64,000 nt of DNA. Origin: Microbacterium mitrae (GTDB lineage: Bacteria > Actinomycetota > Actinomycetes > Actinomycetales > Microbacteriaceae). A model generated the notes under the pieces. The model worked only from the letters and a program-made list of their open reading frames with translations. It did no database searches and was not told the DNA's origin. Below, piece after piece: positions 53,479 to 61,245 of the stretch (positions are counted from its first letter, which is position 1; every line of letters starts with the position of its first letter). A program made the translations under genes and the position numbers. Location of the stretch: NCBI RefSeq assembly GCF_008017445.1, contig NZ_VRSW01000001.1, positions 806,001-870,000 of the forward strand, in the 5' to 3' direction.

Positions 53479-54699
53479 GTGAGCCTGTCCCCCATTTCTG
53501 ACGCCCTTCATGCTCTTCGTGCTGGCACGCCCGTCATCGTCATTGACGACGAACTGCGCGAGTCTGAGGGCAGCGTCGTGCTGGCAGCCGAGACGGCAAC
53601 GACCGAGACGCTGGCCAGCATGGGCCACTGGATGGGCGGCTTGATCGGTCTGCCGGTATGCCCGCAACATGCTGCCGTATTGCAGCTCACCCCGACGTCG
53701 CCGTCGCTTGCTCCAGCAGCCGGAGCCGACGCTGAAATTCGTGCCGAAGCGCTGCGCGCAATTGCGGCGACCGATAGCGCTCTGGAGCACCGCCCTTGGT
53801 ACCTGGTGCCGCTGATCGCAGCGGAGGGTGGCGTCACCGCTCGTGCCGGCCACACAGAAGCAACAGTTGATCTCCTCAAGCTCGCGGGTCTGACCCCGGT
53901 CGGCGCGCTGGCCGAGTTGGTGGCTAGAGACGGCCAGACCCTGCGCCCAGACGAACTCCTCGCCCTCTCTGACGAGCGCGATTGGCCGATCGTTTCAATC
54001 GCCGATCTTGTCGCTTACCGACGACAGCACGCGACCGACGGTAGCGAGCCGGCTCCCCGACCCCGCCGGGTATCGTTGCGGGCCGAGGCCACGGTTCCGA
54101 CCAATCACGGCACCTTCCGCTTCCTCGCGTTCAAAGATCACGTGACGGGCATGGATCATCTCGCCATCGTGTCTGGCGAGCTCAGCGACACCGCGCTCGT
54201 GCGTGTGCACTCGGAGTGCCTGACGGGTGAAGCATTTGGGTCGCAAAAGTGCGAATGTGGCCCGCAGCTCGATGCGGCGCTGCAGGCGATTAACGACGCG
54301 GGCGGCGTCGTGATTTACATGCGCGGTCATGAGGGTCGCGGTATTGGCCTGATCAACAAGCTGCGCGCATACAGCCTGCAAGAAATGGGTCTGGACACTC
54401 TCGACGCAAACCTCGCACTCGGCTTGCCTGCCGACGCGCGCGACTACGGTGCGGCCGCCGCCATGCTGCAAGATTTGGGCGTGCAGAACGTGCGTCTCCT
54501 CACGAACAACTCCAACAAGGTGGCTCAGCTCACTGATCTTGGTCTGACGGTCGTGGAACAGGTTCCGCTCGTCGTCGGCGTGGGGCCAAACAACCACGTA
54601 TACCTCGAAACGAAGCGTGACCGCATGGGGCATATCATTGCCGACGGACGCCTCGAAGCAGCTATGGCGGCAACGCCGCCGAGCACCGACGCCGAGTGA
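53479..54699 (+). CDS. ribBA: RibBA: GTP cyclohydrolase II with degenerate DHBP-synthase half
   Basis: The C-terminal half (about 195-400) is an intact GTP cyclohydrolase II, the first step of riboflavin synthesis. Zinc ligands lie in ECLTGEAFGSQKCECG, and RGHEGRGIGLINKL holds the catalytic region. LLTNNSNKV replaces the usual TNNPKK loop. The N-terminal half resembles 3,4-dihydroxybutanone-4-phosphate synthase in DDELRESEG and GGVTARAGHTEA. However, the block normally holding TTGISAxDRA is absent and the conserved PGH loop reads PWY. I therefore doubt RibB activity. GTG start with AAAGGAGG 6 nt upstream. Confidence 0.87.
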   Translation: MSLSPISDALHALRAGTPVIVIDDELRESEGSVVLAAETATTETLASMGHWMGGLIGLPVCPQHAAVLQLTPTSPSLAPAAGADAEIRAEALRAIAATDSALEHRPWYLVPLIAAEGGVTARAGHTEATVDLLKLAGLTPVGALAELVARDGQTLRPDELLALSDERDWPIVSIADLVAYRRQHATDGSEPAPRPRRVSLRAEATVPTNHGTFRFLAFKDHVTGMDHLAIVSGELSDTALVRVHSECLTGEAFGSQKCECGPQLDAALQAINDAGGVVIYMRGHEGRGIGLINKLRAYSLQEMGLDTLDANLALGLPADARDYGAAAAMLQDLGVQNVRLLTNNSNKVAQLTDLGLTVVEQVPLVVGVGPNNHVYLETKRDRMGHIIADGRLEAAMAATPPSTDAE

Positions 54700-54705
54700 T
54701 CGCCC

Positions 54706-54735
54706 CTCCTGTCAGGCGCTCGCGCCTGACAGGAG
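54706..54735. terminator. Terminator after ribBA
   Basis: Perfect 14-bp arms (CTCCTGTCAGGCGC and its complement) with a 2-nt loop, 6 nt after the ribBA stop. Only a weak T-rich stretch follows. Confidence 0.6.
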
Positions 54736-54876
54736 TAGGGTTGTTTCGTTGTCGGGCACCAAACCGGCGATGAGGTGACGCAGTGTTGAGCCGCCAGGCC
54801 GACCATCCCTGCGCCTGAGGTTCCCCTTCACCACCGTGTCCGACGCTGACACGATCTAGCCATTCGAAGAGGAATC

Positions 54877-56295
54877 ATGTCGACGACATCCACACAACCT
54901 GCGAATTCTCGCTCCCGCGTCATTACCGCGAGCCTGGTCGGAACAACTATCGAGTTCTACGACTTCTACGCGTATGCGACGGCGGCCGTTTTGGTCTTTC
55001 CCGTCCTGTTCTTTCCCAGTAGTGACCCCACCGCCTCCCTGCTCGCGTCGTTCGCGGTCTTCGGCGCAGCGATGGTTGCGCGCCCGATCGGCGCCGTCAT
55101 CTTCGGTCACTTCGGCGACAAATACGGTCGCAAGGCAACGTTGGTCGCCTCGCTGCTCACGATGGGAATTGCAACCTTCCTGATCGGCTGCCTGCCAACA
55201 ATCAACCAGATCGGCTTCTGGGCTCCCGCCCTGCTGCTGGTTCTGCGCCTCGCCCAGGGATTTGCACTCGGCGGCGAATGGTCAGGCGCGGCGCTGGTCG
55301 CGACAGAGAATGCTCCCGCGGGCAAGCGCGCATGGTACGGAACCTTCCCGCAGCTGGGTGCGCCGCTGGGCTTCATCATCGCCAACGGCTTGTTCTTGCT
55401 CATCAACTTCGCGATGCCGGCCGATGACCCGTCGCAGAAGTCCGACGCATTCCTGGAGTGGGGCTGGCGCGTGCCGTTCTGGTTCAGCGCCGTCATGGTG
55501 ATCGTCGGACTCTGGGTACGCCTCAAGCTCGTCGAGTCTGATGCGTTCAAGAAGGCCGAGGCCAAGGGAACGATCCGTAAGCTGCCGGTCTTGGAGGCGT
55601 TCCGCACCTACTGGTGGCAGATGATTCTGGGCACCTTCTTGATGCTTGCCACCTACGTGCTGTTCTACCTGATGACGAACTTCACATTGACCTTCGGAAC
55701 CAAACCACAAACGCTCCCCGAGGGCGGCGACCCGGCCACCTTCGTTCCTGGTCAAGGATTTGCGTACACCGACTTCGTGATCATGCAGATCATCGGCGTC
55801 GTCTTCTTCGGCATCTTCACAATGGTGGCGGGCCCACTCGCCGATCGCTTCGGCCGTCGCAAGACCCTCATTTGGGTCACCTCGGCAATCGTGCTGTTCG
55901 GACTCACGTTCTCGTTCTTCCTGATGCCGCGGGAGAATCCCGTGGGCGAGGGGACGTACTGGATGACGCTGGCTTTCCTCATCATCGGCTTTACGCTCAT
56001 GGGACTCACGTTTGGTCCGATGGGCGCCCTGCTGCCGGAACTGTTCCCGACGAACGTCCGTTACACGGGCTCGGCGATTGCGTACAACGTGTCATCGATT
56101 CTGGGTGCGGCCCTCGCGCCCATCATCGCGCTCGCGCTGCTGAGCACCGGTGGGGGCAACCCGTGGCTTGTCGGCATCTACCTCTCGGCGATGGCGGTGC
56201 TCACACTCATCGCGGCGCTGCTCATGCGTGAGACGAAAGACTCCGACTACACCGGCGACGCGGGTGAGGCCTCCGCCTCACACCCCGCTCCGTAA
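54877..56295 (+). CDS. MFS transporter of the metabolite:H+ symporter (MHS) family
   Basis: This is a 472-residue permease with twelve membrane segments. SLVGTTIEFYDFYAYATAAV at the start, RPIGAVIFGHFGDKYGRK in loop 2-3 and GFALGGEWSGAALVATENAP are MHS-family marks, as in ShiA and ProP-like proteins. The motif PLADRFGRR in loop 8-9 repeats motif A. It probably imports a dicarboxylate, shikimate-like acid, betaine or proline by proton symport. The start has AGAGG about 7 nt before ATG 54877. A strong bidirectional terminator follows. Confidence 0.9.
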   Translation: MSTTSTQPANSRSRVITASLVGTTIEFYDFYAYATAAVLVFPVLFFPSSDPTASLLASFAVFGAAMVARPIGAVIFGHFGDKYGRKATLVASLLTMGIATFLIGCLPTINQIGFWAPALLLVLRLAQGFALGGEWSGAALVATENAPAGKRAWYGTFPQLGAPLGFIIANGLFLLINFAMPADDPSQKSDAFLEWGWRVPFWFSAVMVIVGLWVRLKLVESDAFKKAEAKGTIRKLPVLEAFRTYWWQMILGTFLMLATYVLFYLMTNFTLTFGTKPQTLPEGGDPATFVPGQGFAYTDFVIMQIIGVVFFGIFTMVAGPLADRFGRRKTLIWVTSAIVLFGLTFSFFLMPRENPVGEGTYWMTLAFLIIGFTLMGLTFGPMGALLPELFPTNVRYTGSAIAYNVSSILGAALAPIIALALLSTGGGNPWLVGIYLSAMAVLTLIAALLMRETKDSDYTGDAGEASASHPAP

Positions 56296-56302
56296 GCAAC
56301 AA

Positions 56303-56341
56303 AGAAGGCGGGCTGGCACGAGACGTGCCAGCCCGCCTTCT
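56303..56341. terminator. Strong bidirectional terminator
   Basis: Perfect 18-bp arms (AGAAGGCGGGCTGGCACG and its complement) with an AGA loop lie between two convergent stops. Confidence 0.85.
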
Positions 56342-56351
56342 GTATGCGTTT

Positions 56352-57176
56352 CTAGTCGAGGAAAAGCGCGCGCAGCCGCTTCGTCGTGAAGACCAGCCCG
56401 ATGGCGATCATGACAAGGTAGTACACGACATGCCAGATCATGCCGAGATGAAGTGCACCGGTGGTGAGCCCACGGATCAACTCGACGCCGTGCCACAGCG
56501 GGAACGCCTGAATGACGCCCTGGACCCACTGTGGGTAGTTCGTGATCGGAAACAGCGTTGCCGAGAACAAGAACATCGGCAACAGCACCATGTTGATCCA
56601 GTCCATGTGCTGGAAGGTCTTCATATAGCTCGTGACGGCCATGCCGAGGCTAGCGAAGCCGAACGCAATCAACAGCACGGCGGGCAGGGCGAGCACGGCC
56701 GTCCATGACAGGTTGAGCCCGGCGACCTGCATGATGATGAGGAACCCGCTCGCGTAGACCAAGCCGCGGAGCATCGCGTACATGATCTCCCCGAGCGCCA
56801 CATCCAGCGGCCCCAGCGAGGTTGACAACATGCCCTCGTAGAGCTTGCCGTAGTTCAGTTTGAAGAAGACATTCCATGTGGAGTCATAGATCGCTCCGTT
56901 CATCGCACTCACCGCAAGCAATGCGGGAGCGATGAATGCGGCATAGCTGACCTCGGTTCCGTCGGCGAGGGTAATCAAGCCGATCATGCTGCCCAACCCG
57001 ATGCCCATCGAGGCCAGGTAGAAGACCGGTTCGAAGAAGCCGGAGAGCACCACCGCCCAACTCGATGATCGCGCGGCGACGAGCCCGCGCTGAACAACGG
57101 CAAACGGGTTTCCGGCCCAGAGCGCGCGTACGCCGCCCGCGCGCCGCGCGGTTGGGCTGTGCGTTGTCGTCGTCAT
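56352..57176 (-). CDS. ABC-2 family transporter permease (DrrB-like)
   Basis: This membrane subunit of a DrrAB-type exporter has 274 residues and six hydrophobic segments. GNPFAVVQRGLVAARSSSWA, then FFEPVFYLASMGIGLG, are typical of ABC-2 permeases. PQWVQGVIQAFPLWHGVELIRGL is a typical C-terminal block. ATG 57176 overlaps the stop of the other permease gene by 4 nt; a longer frame from 57356 would lie inside it. The first and second permease genes probably form a heterodimer. Confidence 0.88.
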   Translation of the reverse strand: MTTTTHSPTARRAGGVRALWAGNPFAVVQRGLVAARSSSWAVVLSGFFEPVFYLASMGIGLGSMIGLITLADGTEVSYAAFIAPALLAVSAMNGAIYDSTWNVFFKLNYGKLYEGMLSTSLGPLDVALGEIMYAMLRGLVYASGFLIIMQVAGLNLSWTAVLALPAVLLIAFGFASLGMAVTSYMKTFQHMDWINMVLLPMFLFSATLFPITNYPQWVQGVIQAFPLWHGVELIRGLTTGALHLGMIWHVVYYLVMIAIGLVFTTKRLRALFLD

Positions 57177-58030
57177 TTCGCCAGCCTCCGTGCAAACATG
57201 CGGCGCGCAATGAGGTAACCGCCCACGGCCAACACCACGAGATAAGCGATGTGGAGCCACATCATGGCATCGCTCACCGGCTTGCCATACATCGCCATGC
57301 GCCCGAGCTCTGAGGCGTGCCACAGCGGTGAGATCCAACCGATCCACGCGAGCCACCAGTCCAGGTTGGCCAGCGGATAAAAGGTTCCGGAGAACAAGAA
57401 CATGGGCATGAAGATGAAGCGCTGTACGAGCGCAAACTGCCCCTTGTCGTCTTCAATGCTCGCCGCGTAAGCCATCAGCGGCGTACCAAAGGCGAGCCCG
57501 GCCAGAACCCCGGCGCCAATGGCCAGCCACCCGGTCGCCGGGGTTTCGACGCCGCCGAAGAGCCACACGATCAGGTAGTACGGAACCACGGCCGCCAGCA
57601 TGCGCGCGGCGGGGGCAAGCGCCACACCGGTTGCGATCTGGGCACTGGAAATGGGAGATGCGGAGAACCCGTAGAAATAGCGGCGCCATTTGAACCCGCT
57701 CATGACGGGATAGGTCATCTCTTCGGTTGCCACCGCGATCGCTGCCGCTGCGATGAGTGCGGGGGCAACGAAGACGAGGTAGCGCACCGAGACATCGCCA
57801 TCGACAACGGGTGTCGAGATCAATGCGGCCAAGCCGAGGGCTAAACCGAACAGGTACAGCAGCGGCTGACCGAGTGCACCAGCGACGATCGTCCACCCGT
57901 ATGCGCGCATCGCTCGAACCATGTGTTCGAACGCGTAGAACCATCCCCATGCTCGCGGTTTGCGCGCGGCCGTGATGGCCTCCGCCCGCAAGGCGTCGAG
58001 ACTCGGATGCTGAATATTCGTGGTGCTCAT
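57173..58030 (-). CDS. ABC-2 family transporter permease (DrrB-like)
   Basis: This 285-residue membrane subunit of the same exporter has six hydrophobic segments. YAFEHMVRAMRAYGWTIVAG and GQPLLYLFGLALGLAALI open the domain, and AIAVATEEMTYPVMSGFKWRR is the conserved ABC-2 loop. It is paralogous to the downstream permease, suggesting duplication. It overlaps both neighbours by 4 nt. Confidence 0.88.
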   Translation of the reverse strand: MSTTNIQHPSLDALRAEAITAARKPRAWGWFYAFEHMVRAMRAYGWTIVAGALGQPLLYLFGLALGLAALISTPVVDGDVSVRYLVFVAPALIAAAAIAVATEEMTYPVMSGFKWRRYFYGFSASPISSAQIATGVALAPAARMLAAVVPYYLIVWLFGGVETPATGWLAIGAGVLAGLAFGTPLMAYAASIEDDKGQFALVQRFIFMPMFLFSGTFYPLANLDWWLAWIGWISPLWHASELGRMAMYGKPVSDAMMWLHIAYLVVLAVGGYLIARRMFARRLAK

Positions 58031-58998
58031 TCGATCAGCGATCGTCCGGTGAGGCGCAGAAAGACGTCTTCCAGGCTGGAACGACGCACGAGGGAGGTGA
58101 GGGGGTGATGACCCAACTCGACAATGCGGTTCAGAGCAGCGTCACCGTCATTGGTATAGATCAGAATGCGATCAGGAAGGACATCGACGCGATCACCGAC
58201 CCCCTGCAAGTGCTCCGCGATCTCACTGTTCTTGTCTGACCCAAATCGCACCTCCAGCACCTCACGACTGGAGTATTCACGAATTAACGACGCGGGTGAG
58301 CCTTCAGCCATGATCTTGCCCTTGTCGACAACGATGAGTCGATCGCACAATTGCTCCGCCTCGTCCATATAGTGCGTTGTCAGCACCAGCGTGGTTCCGC
58401 GCTCTTTGAGACGAAAAAGGCGATCCCACAGCACGTGACGCGCCTGCGGATCGAGCCCCGTTGTCGGCTCGTCGAGGAGCAGAATGCGCGGGTCGTTGAT
58501 GAGTCCACGCGCGATCGTGAGCCGTCGCTTCATACCGCCCGACAGATGGTCAACCTTGGCCTTGGCCTTGTCTTCGAGCTGCGCAAAAGCGAGGAGCTCT
58601 TCGGCTTTACGCCGGCAGTCGGCACCCGAGAACCCAAAGTAGCGGCCATACATGTAGAGGTTTTCGCGCACGTTCAATTCGGCGTCGAGGTTGTCGGCTT
58701 GCGGAACCACGCCCAGGCGCGAGCGAATCTCTGGCCCGTACTGGTTGGGATCAAGACCCAGGATGCTCAAGTCGCCGTCTGTGCGGGTCGACACGGCGCC
58801 GATCATCTTCATCGTGGTGGATTTTCCGGCACCGTTCGGGCCAAGCAGGCCAAACGATTCACCGGGGGCAACGTCAAACGTGAGGTCATCGACCGCGACG
58901 AACTCCGGTTTACCCTTCACGGCATAGGTCTTGCGCAGATTCCGCGCTGAAATAACTGCTTCTGGCACGAGGAAGAACTTACCAACTCCCTCCGACAT
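58027..58998 (-). CDS. ABC transporter ATPase (DrrA-like)
   Basis: This is the ATPase of the exporter with the two permeases, 323 residues. Walker A GPNGAGKST, signature HLSGGMKRRL, Walker B LLLDEPTTGLD and H-loop LTTHYMDEAEQL are all present. The C-terminal 90 residues (from about 230) are the DrrA-type extension with no catalytic motif. Start: ATG 58998, which has no ribosome site; an in-frame GTG at 58968 and longer frames are possible. The substrate of the exporter is unknown. The three hairpins at 59091-59240 lie just upstream. Confidence 0.88.
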   Translation of the reverse strand: MSEGVGKFFLVPEAVISARNLRKTYAVKGKPEFVAVDDLTFDVAPGESFGLLGPNGAGKSTTMKMIGAVSTRTDGDLSILGLDPNQYGPEIRSRLGVVPQADNLDAELNVRENLYMYGRYFGFSGADCRRKAEELLAFAQLEDKAKAKVDHLSGGMKRRLTIARGLINDPRILLLDEPTTGLDPQARHVLWDRLFRLKERGTTLVLTTHYMDEAEQLCDRLIVVDKGKIMAEGSPASLIREYSSREVLEVRFGSDKNSEIAEHLQGVGDRVDVLPDRILIYTNDGDAALNRIVELGHHPLTSLVRRSSLEDVFLRLTGRSLIE

Positions 58999-59090
58999 TG
59001 ACGCGACGACGTTCGTGCGCGCTCGGTATGGCGAGTTTCGATCCCGCACCCGCGTTCGCCGTCGAGCGGCGCACCGCCGCCGTAAAAGAT

Positions 59091-59240
59091 ATTCGCGTCG
59101 GTGGGCCTAACCGGAGCAAGGCGACCCACCGACGCGAATCGTTCCCGTGGCTTCGAACTGCAACCGGAGCAAGGCGAGTTCCGTGCCACGTATTTCCGTG
59201 CGGATGTCTCATCACCGGAGCAAGGGTGAGACACCTGCAC
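59091..59240 (-). other. Three tandem stem-loops with a conserved loop
   Basis: Between pckG and the ABC ATPase gene lie three hairpins. H1: 15-bp perfect stem, arms 59091-59105 and 59125-59139 (ATTCGCGTCGGTGGG). H2: CGTGGC and GCCACG (59146-59151, 59185-59190) with an inner GAACT/AGTTC. H3: GTGC, GTCTCA (59206-59211), TGAGAC (59227-59232) and GCAC, total 59198-59240. Each loop contains ACCGGAGCAAGG (59110-59121, 59163-59174, 59214-59225), spaced 53 and 51 nt. Stems are unrelated. On the pckG transcript strand the loop reads CCTTGCTCCGGT. H3 begins 7 nt after the pckG stop. Confidence 0.85.
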
Positions 59241-59246
59241 GAGTCT

Positions 59247-61130
59247 TTATGCGGAAGCGGCCTCCAAGCGGGTGCGCAAAGCGTTGAGCTCATCGGTCAG
59301 CGCGGCGGGCACGCGACCGTCAAACGTGTCGTAGAACGTCTCGGTGAGATCAGCCTCGTGAGCCCACGACGCCGCATTCACGTCAAACAGTTCAGCCAGA
59401 TCCTGGTCAGAAACCTCAATGCCCTCGAGGTTCAGATCAGCCGTCTTGGGAAGGCGACCGATTGGGCTGTCAACAGCGTCGACCTGACCCTCGATGCGTC
59501 GAATGATCCAGTCGATCACGCGGGAGTTGTCGCCAAAGCCGGGCCACAGGAACCGACCGTCGGCGCCCTTGCGGAACCAGTTCACCTGGAAGATGCGCGG
59601 AGCACGGTCAAAGCGAAGCGAGGCGCCGACCTTCAGCCAGTGTCCGAAGTAGTCCGCCATGTTGTACCCGCAGAAGGGCAGCATCGCGAAGGGATCGCGT
59701 CGCAGTTCGCCAACCAGACCCTCGGCCGCGGCGGTGCGCTCGGAGGAAATGGTGGAGCCCAGGAAGACGCCGTGCGTCCAGTCGGTTGCCTCCACCACGA
59801 GCGGCACGTTCGTCGCGCGACGACCGCCGAAGAGGATGACATCGAGCGGAACGCCCTGCGGCGCATCCCAGTCCTCAGAGATCTGCGGGCATTGCGCAGC
59901 CGAAACCGTAAAGCGGGAGTTCGGGTGCGCGGCCGGGTGCTCCATGTCGGGAGTCCACGGGTTGCCCTGCCAGTCGGTGAGTGCTTCCGGAGCCTCGTCC
60001 GTCAGGCCCTCCCACCAGACGTCACCGTCTGGGCGCAGAGCGACGTTCGTGAAGATGGTGTTTCCCCACAGCGTCTCGACGGCGGTGACGTTCGTCGATT
60101 CACCGGTTCCGGGTGCAACACCGAAGAATCCAGCCTCCGGGTTGATGGCCCAGAGCCGTCCGTCGTTCCCCGGGCGCAACCACGAGATGTCGTCGCCGAG
60201 CGTCTCCACCGTGTAGCCGGGAATCGTCGGGCGGAGCATCGCCAGGTTGGTCTTGCCGCACGCCGAGGGGAATGCCGCAGCAACGTGGAACTTCTTGCCC
60301 TCCGGGTTTACCACCCGAATCAACAGCATGTGCTCGGCGAGCCAGCCGTTGTCACGACCCAGCACCGAAGCGATACGCAGCGCGAAGCACTTCTTGGCGA
60401 GAATCGCGTTTCCGCCGTACCCCGAACCGTACGAATGCACTTCAAGAGCCTCGGGGTAATGCACGATGTATTTGTCGTCGTTGCACGGCCACGCTTCGTC
60501 CTGCTGGCCAGGCTCGAGCGGCGCACCAACCGAGTGAATCGTGCGTACCCATTCCTGGCCGTTCGCGATCTCACGAACAACGTCGTCGCCAACGCGCGTC
60601 ATGATCTCGATCGATACAACAGCGTAGGTGGAGTCGGTGACCTGAACGCCAATCTGCGACAGCGGTCCGCCGACGGGACCCATGGAGAACGGAACCACGT
60701 ACATGGTGCGCCCGCGCATGGCGCCGTCGAAAAGACCGGTCATCTTTTCGCGCATCTCAGCGGGGTCAGCCCAGTTGTTGGTGGGGCCGGCATCTTCTTC
60801 GCGCTCGGAGGCGATGAAGGTACGGCCCTCGGTGCGGGCAACATCGCTCGGGTGCGAGCGGGCCAGGTATGAGCCGGGGCGCAGATCTTCGTTCAGCTTG
60901 ATCAAGCGACCTTCGCTCACCTGAAGGTCAAGCAGGTACTGGTTCTCTTCAGCGGAACCATCGACCCAGAAGATGTTGTCTGGCTTGAGGAGTGCTGCGG
61001 TCTCGTCGACCCACGCAACCAGGTCTGCGAAGGCTTTGCCCGAATACTCGGGTCGCTGTCCGAACGACCGTACGGGCGCAACGTGCGCTCCACGCGGCGG
61101 GCGAGCTCCGAAGGCTTCAGCAAGAGCCAT
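59247..61130 (-). CDS. pckG: GTP-dependent phosphoenolpyruvate carboxykinase
   Basis: This gluconeogenic enzyme converts oxaloacetate and GTP to PEP, GDP and CO2. The 627-residue length is typical for the GTP type. FPSACGKTNLAML is the P-loop/active-site cysteine block, FGGRRATNVPLVVEATDW the guanine-side region, and GMTNEQ-like and RKGADGRFLWPGFGDNSRV the metal and PEP-binding region. ATG 61130 has AAGGAG 7 nt upstream; a longer frame from 61166 adds 12 atypical residues. It is divergent from ramB and followed by three stem-loops. Confidence 0.96.
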   Translation of the reverse strand: MALAEAFGARPPRGAHVAPVRSFGQRPEYSGKAFADLVAWVDETAALLKPDNIFWVDGSAEENQYLLDLQVSEGRLIKLNEDLRPGSYLARSHPSDVARTEGRTFIASEREEDAGPTNNWADPAEMREKMTGLFDGAMRGRTMYVVPFSMGPVGGPLSQIGVQVTDSTYAVVSIEIMTRVGDDVVREIANGQEWVRTIHSVGAPLEPGQQDEAWPCNDDKYIVHYPEALEVHSYGSGYGGNAILAKKCFALRIASVLGRDNGWLAEHMLLIRVVNPEGKKFHVAAAFPSACGKTNLAMLRPTIPGYTVETLGDDISWLRPGNDGRLWAINPEAGFFGVAPGTGESTNVTAVETLWGNTIFTNVALRPDGDVWWEGLTDEAPEALTDWQGNPWTPDMEHPAAHPNSRFTVSAAQCPQISEDWDAPQGVPLDVILFGGRRATNVPLVVEATDWTHGVFLGSTISSERTAAAEGLVGELRRDPFAMLPFCGYNMADYFGHWLKVGASLRFDRAPRIFQVNWFRKGADGRFLWPGFGDNSRVIDWIIRRIEGQVDAVDSPIGRLPKTADLNLEGIEVSDQDLAELFDVNAASWAHEADLTETFYDTFDGRVPAALTDELNALRTRLEAASA

Positions 61131-61193
61131 AAAACTTCTCCTTGGTTGCGGAATGTAACTCCTCACTCAAGAATGCGTGACGAGCTCCGGTAC

Positions 61194-61204
61194 TTTCGGC
61201 GAAA
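61194..61204. promoter_or_regulatory. Candidate RamB-type operator between pckG and ramB
   Basis: TTTCGGCGAAA is a near-perfect palindrome 30 nt upstream of the ramB -10 box and 64 nt before the pckG start. It could serve autoregulation and pckG control. It only loosely resembles the corynebacterial RamB site. Confidence 0.3.
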
Positions 61205-61233
61205 CTGAGGTGAAAGAATCGTGGTTCTTTACA

Positions 61234-61239
61234 TATACT
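61234..61239 (+). promoter_or_regulatory. -10 box of leaderless ramB
   Basis: TATACT, a near-consensus -10 box, lies 6 nt before the ATG at 61246. Confidence 0.6.
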
Positions 61240-61245
61240 CAAGAC

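Noticed and set aside
59091-59240. CRISPR-like or integron attC array at the three hairpins
   Set aside because: The repeated part is a 12-nt loop, not a full repeat. There are no cas genes, no integrase and no cassette genes between copies.
58998-60872. Open frame of 624 codons opposite pckG and across the hairpin array
   Set aside because: It runs through the three stem-loops and antisense to a canonical PEPCK; composition is Arg/Val/His-rich with no domain.
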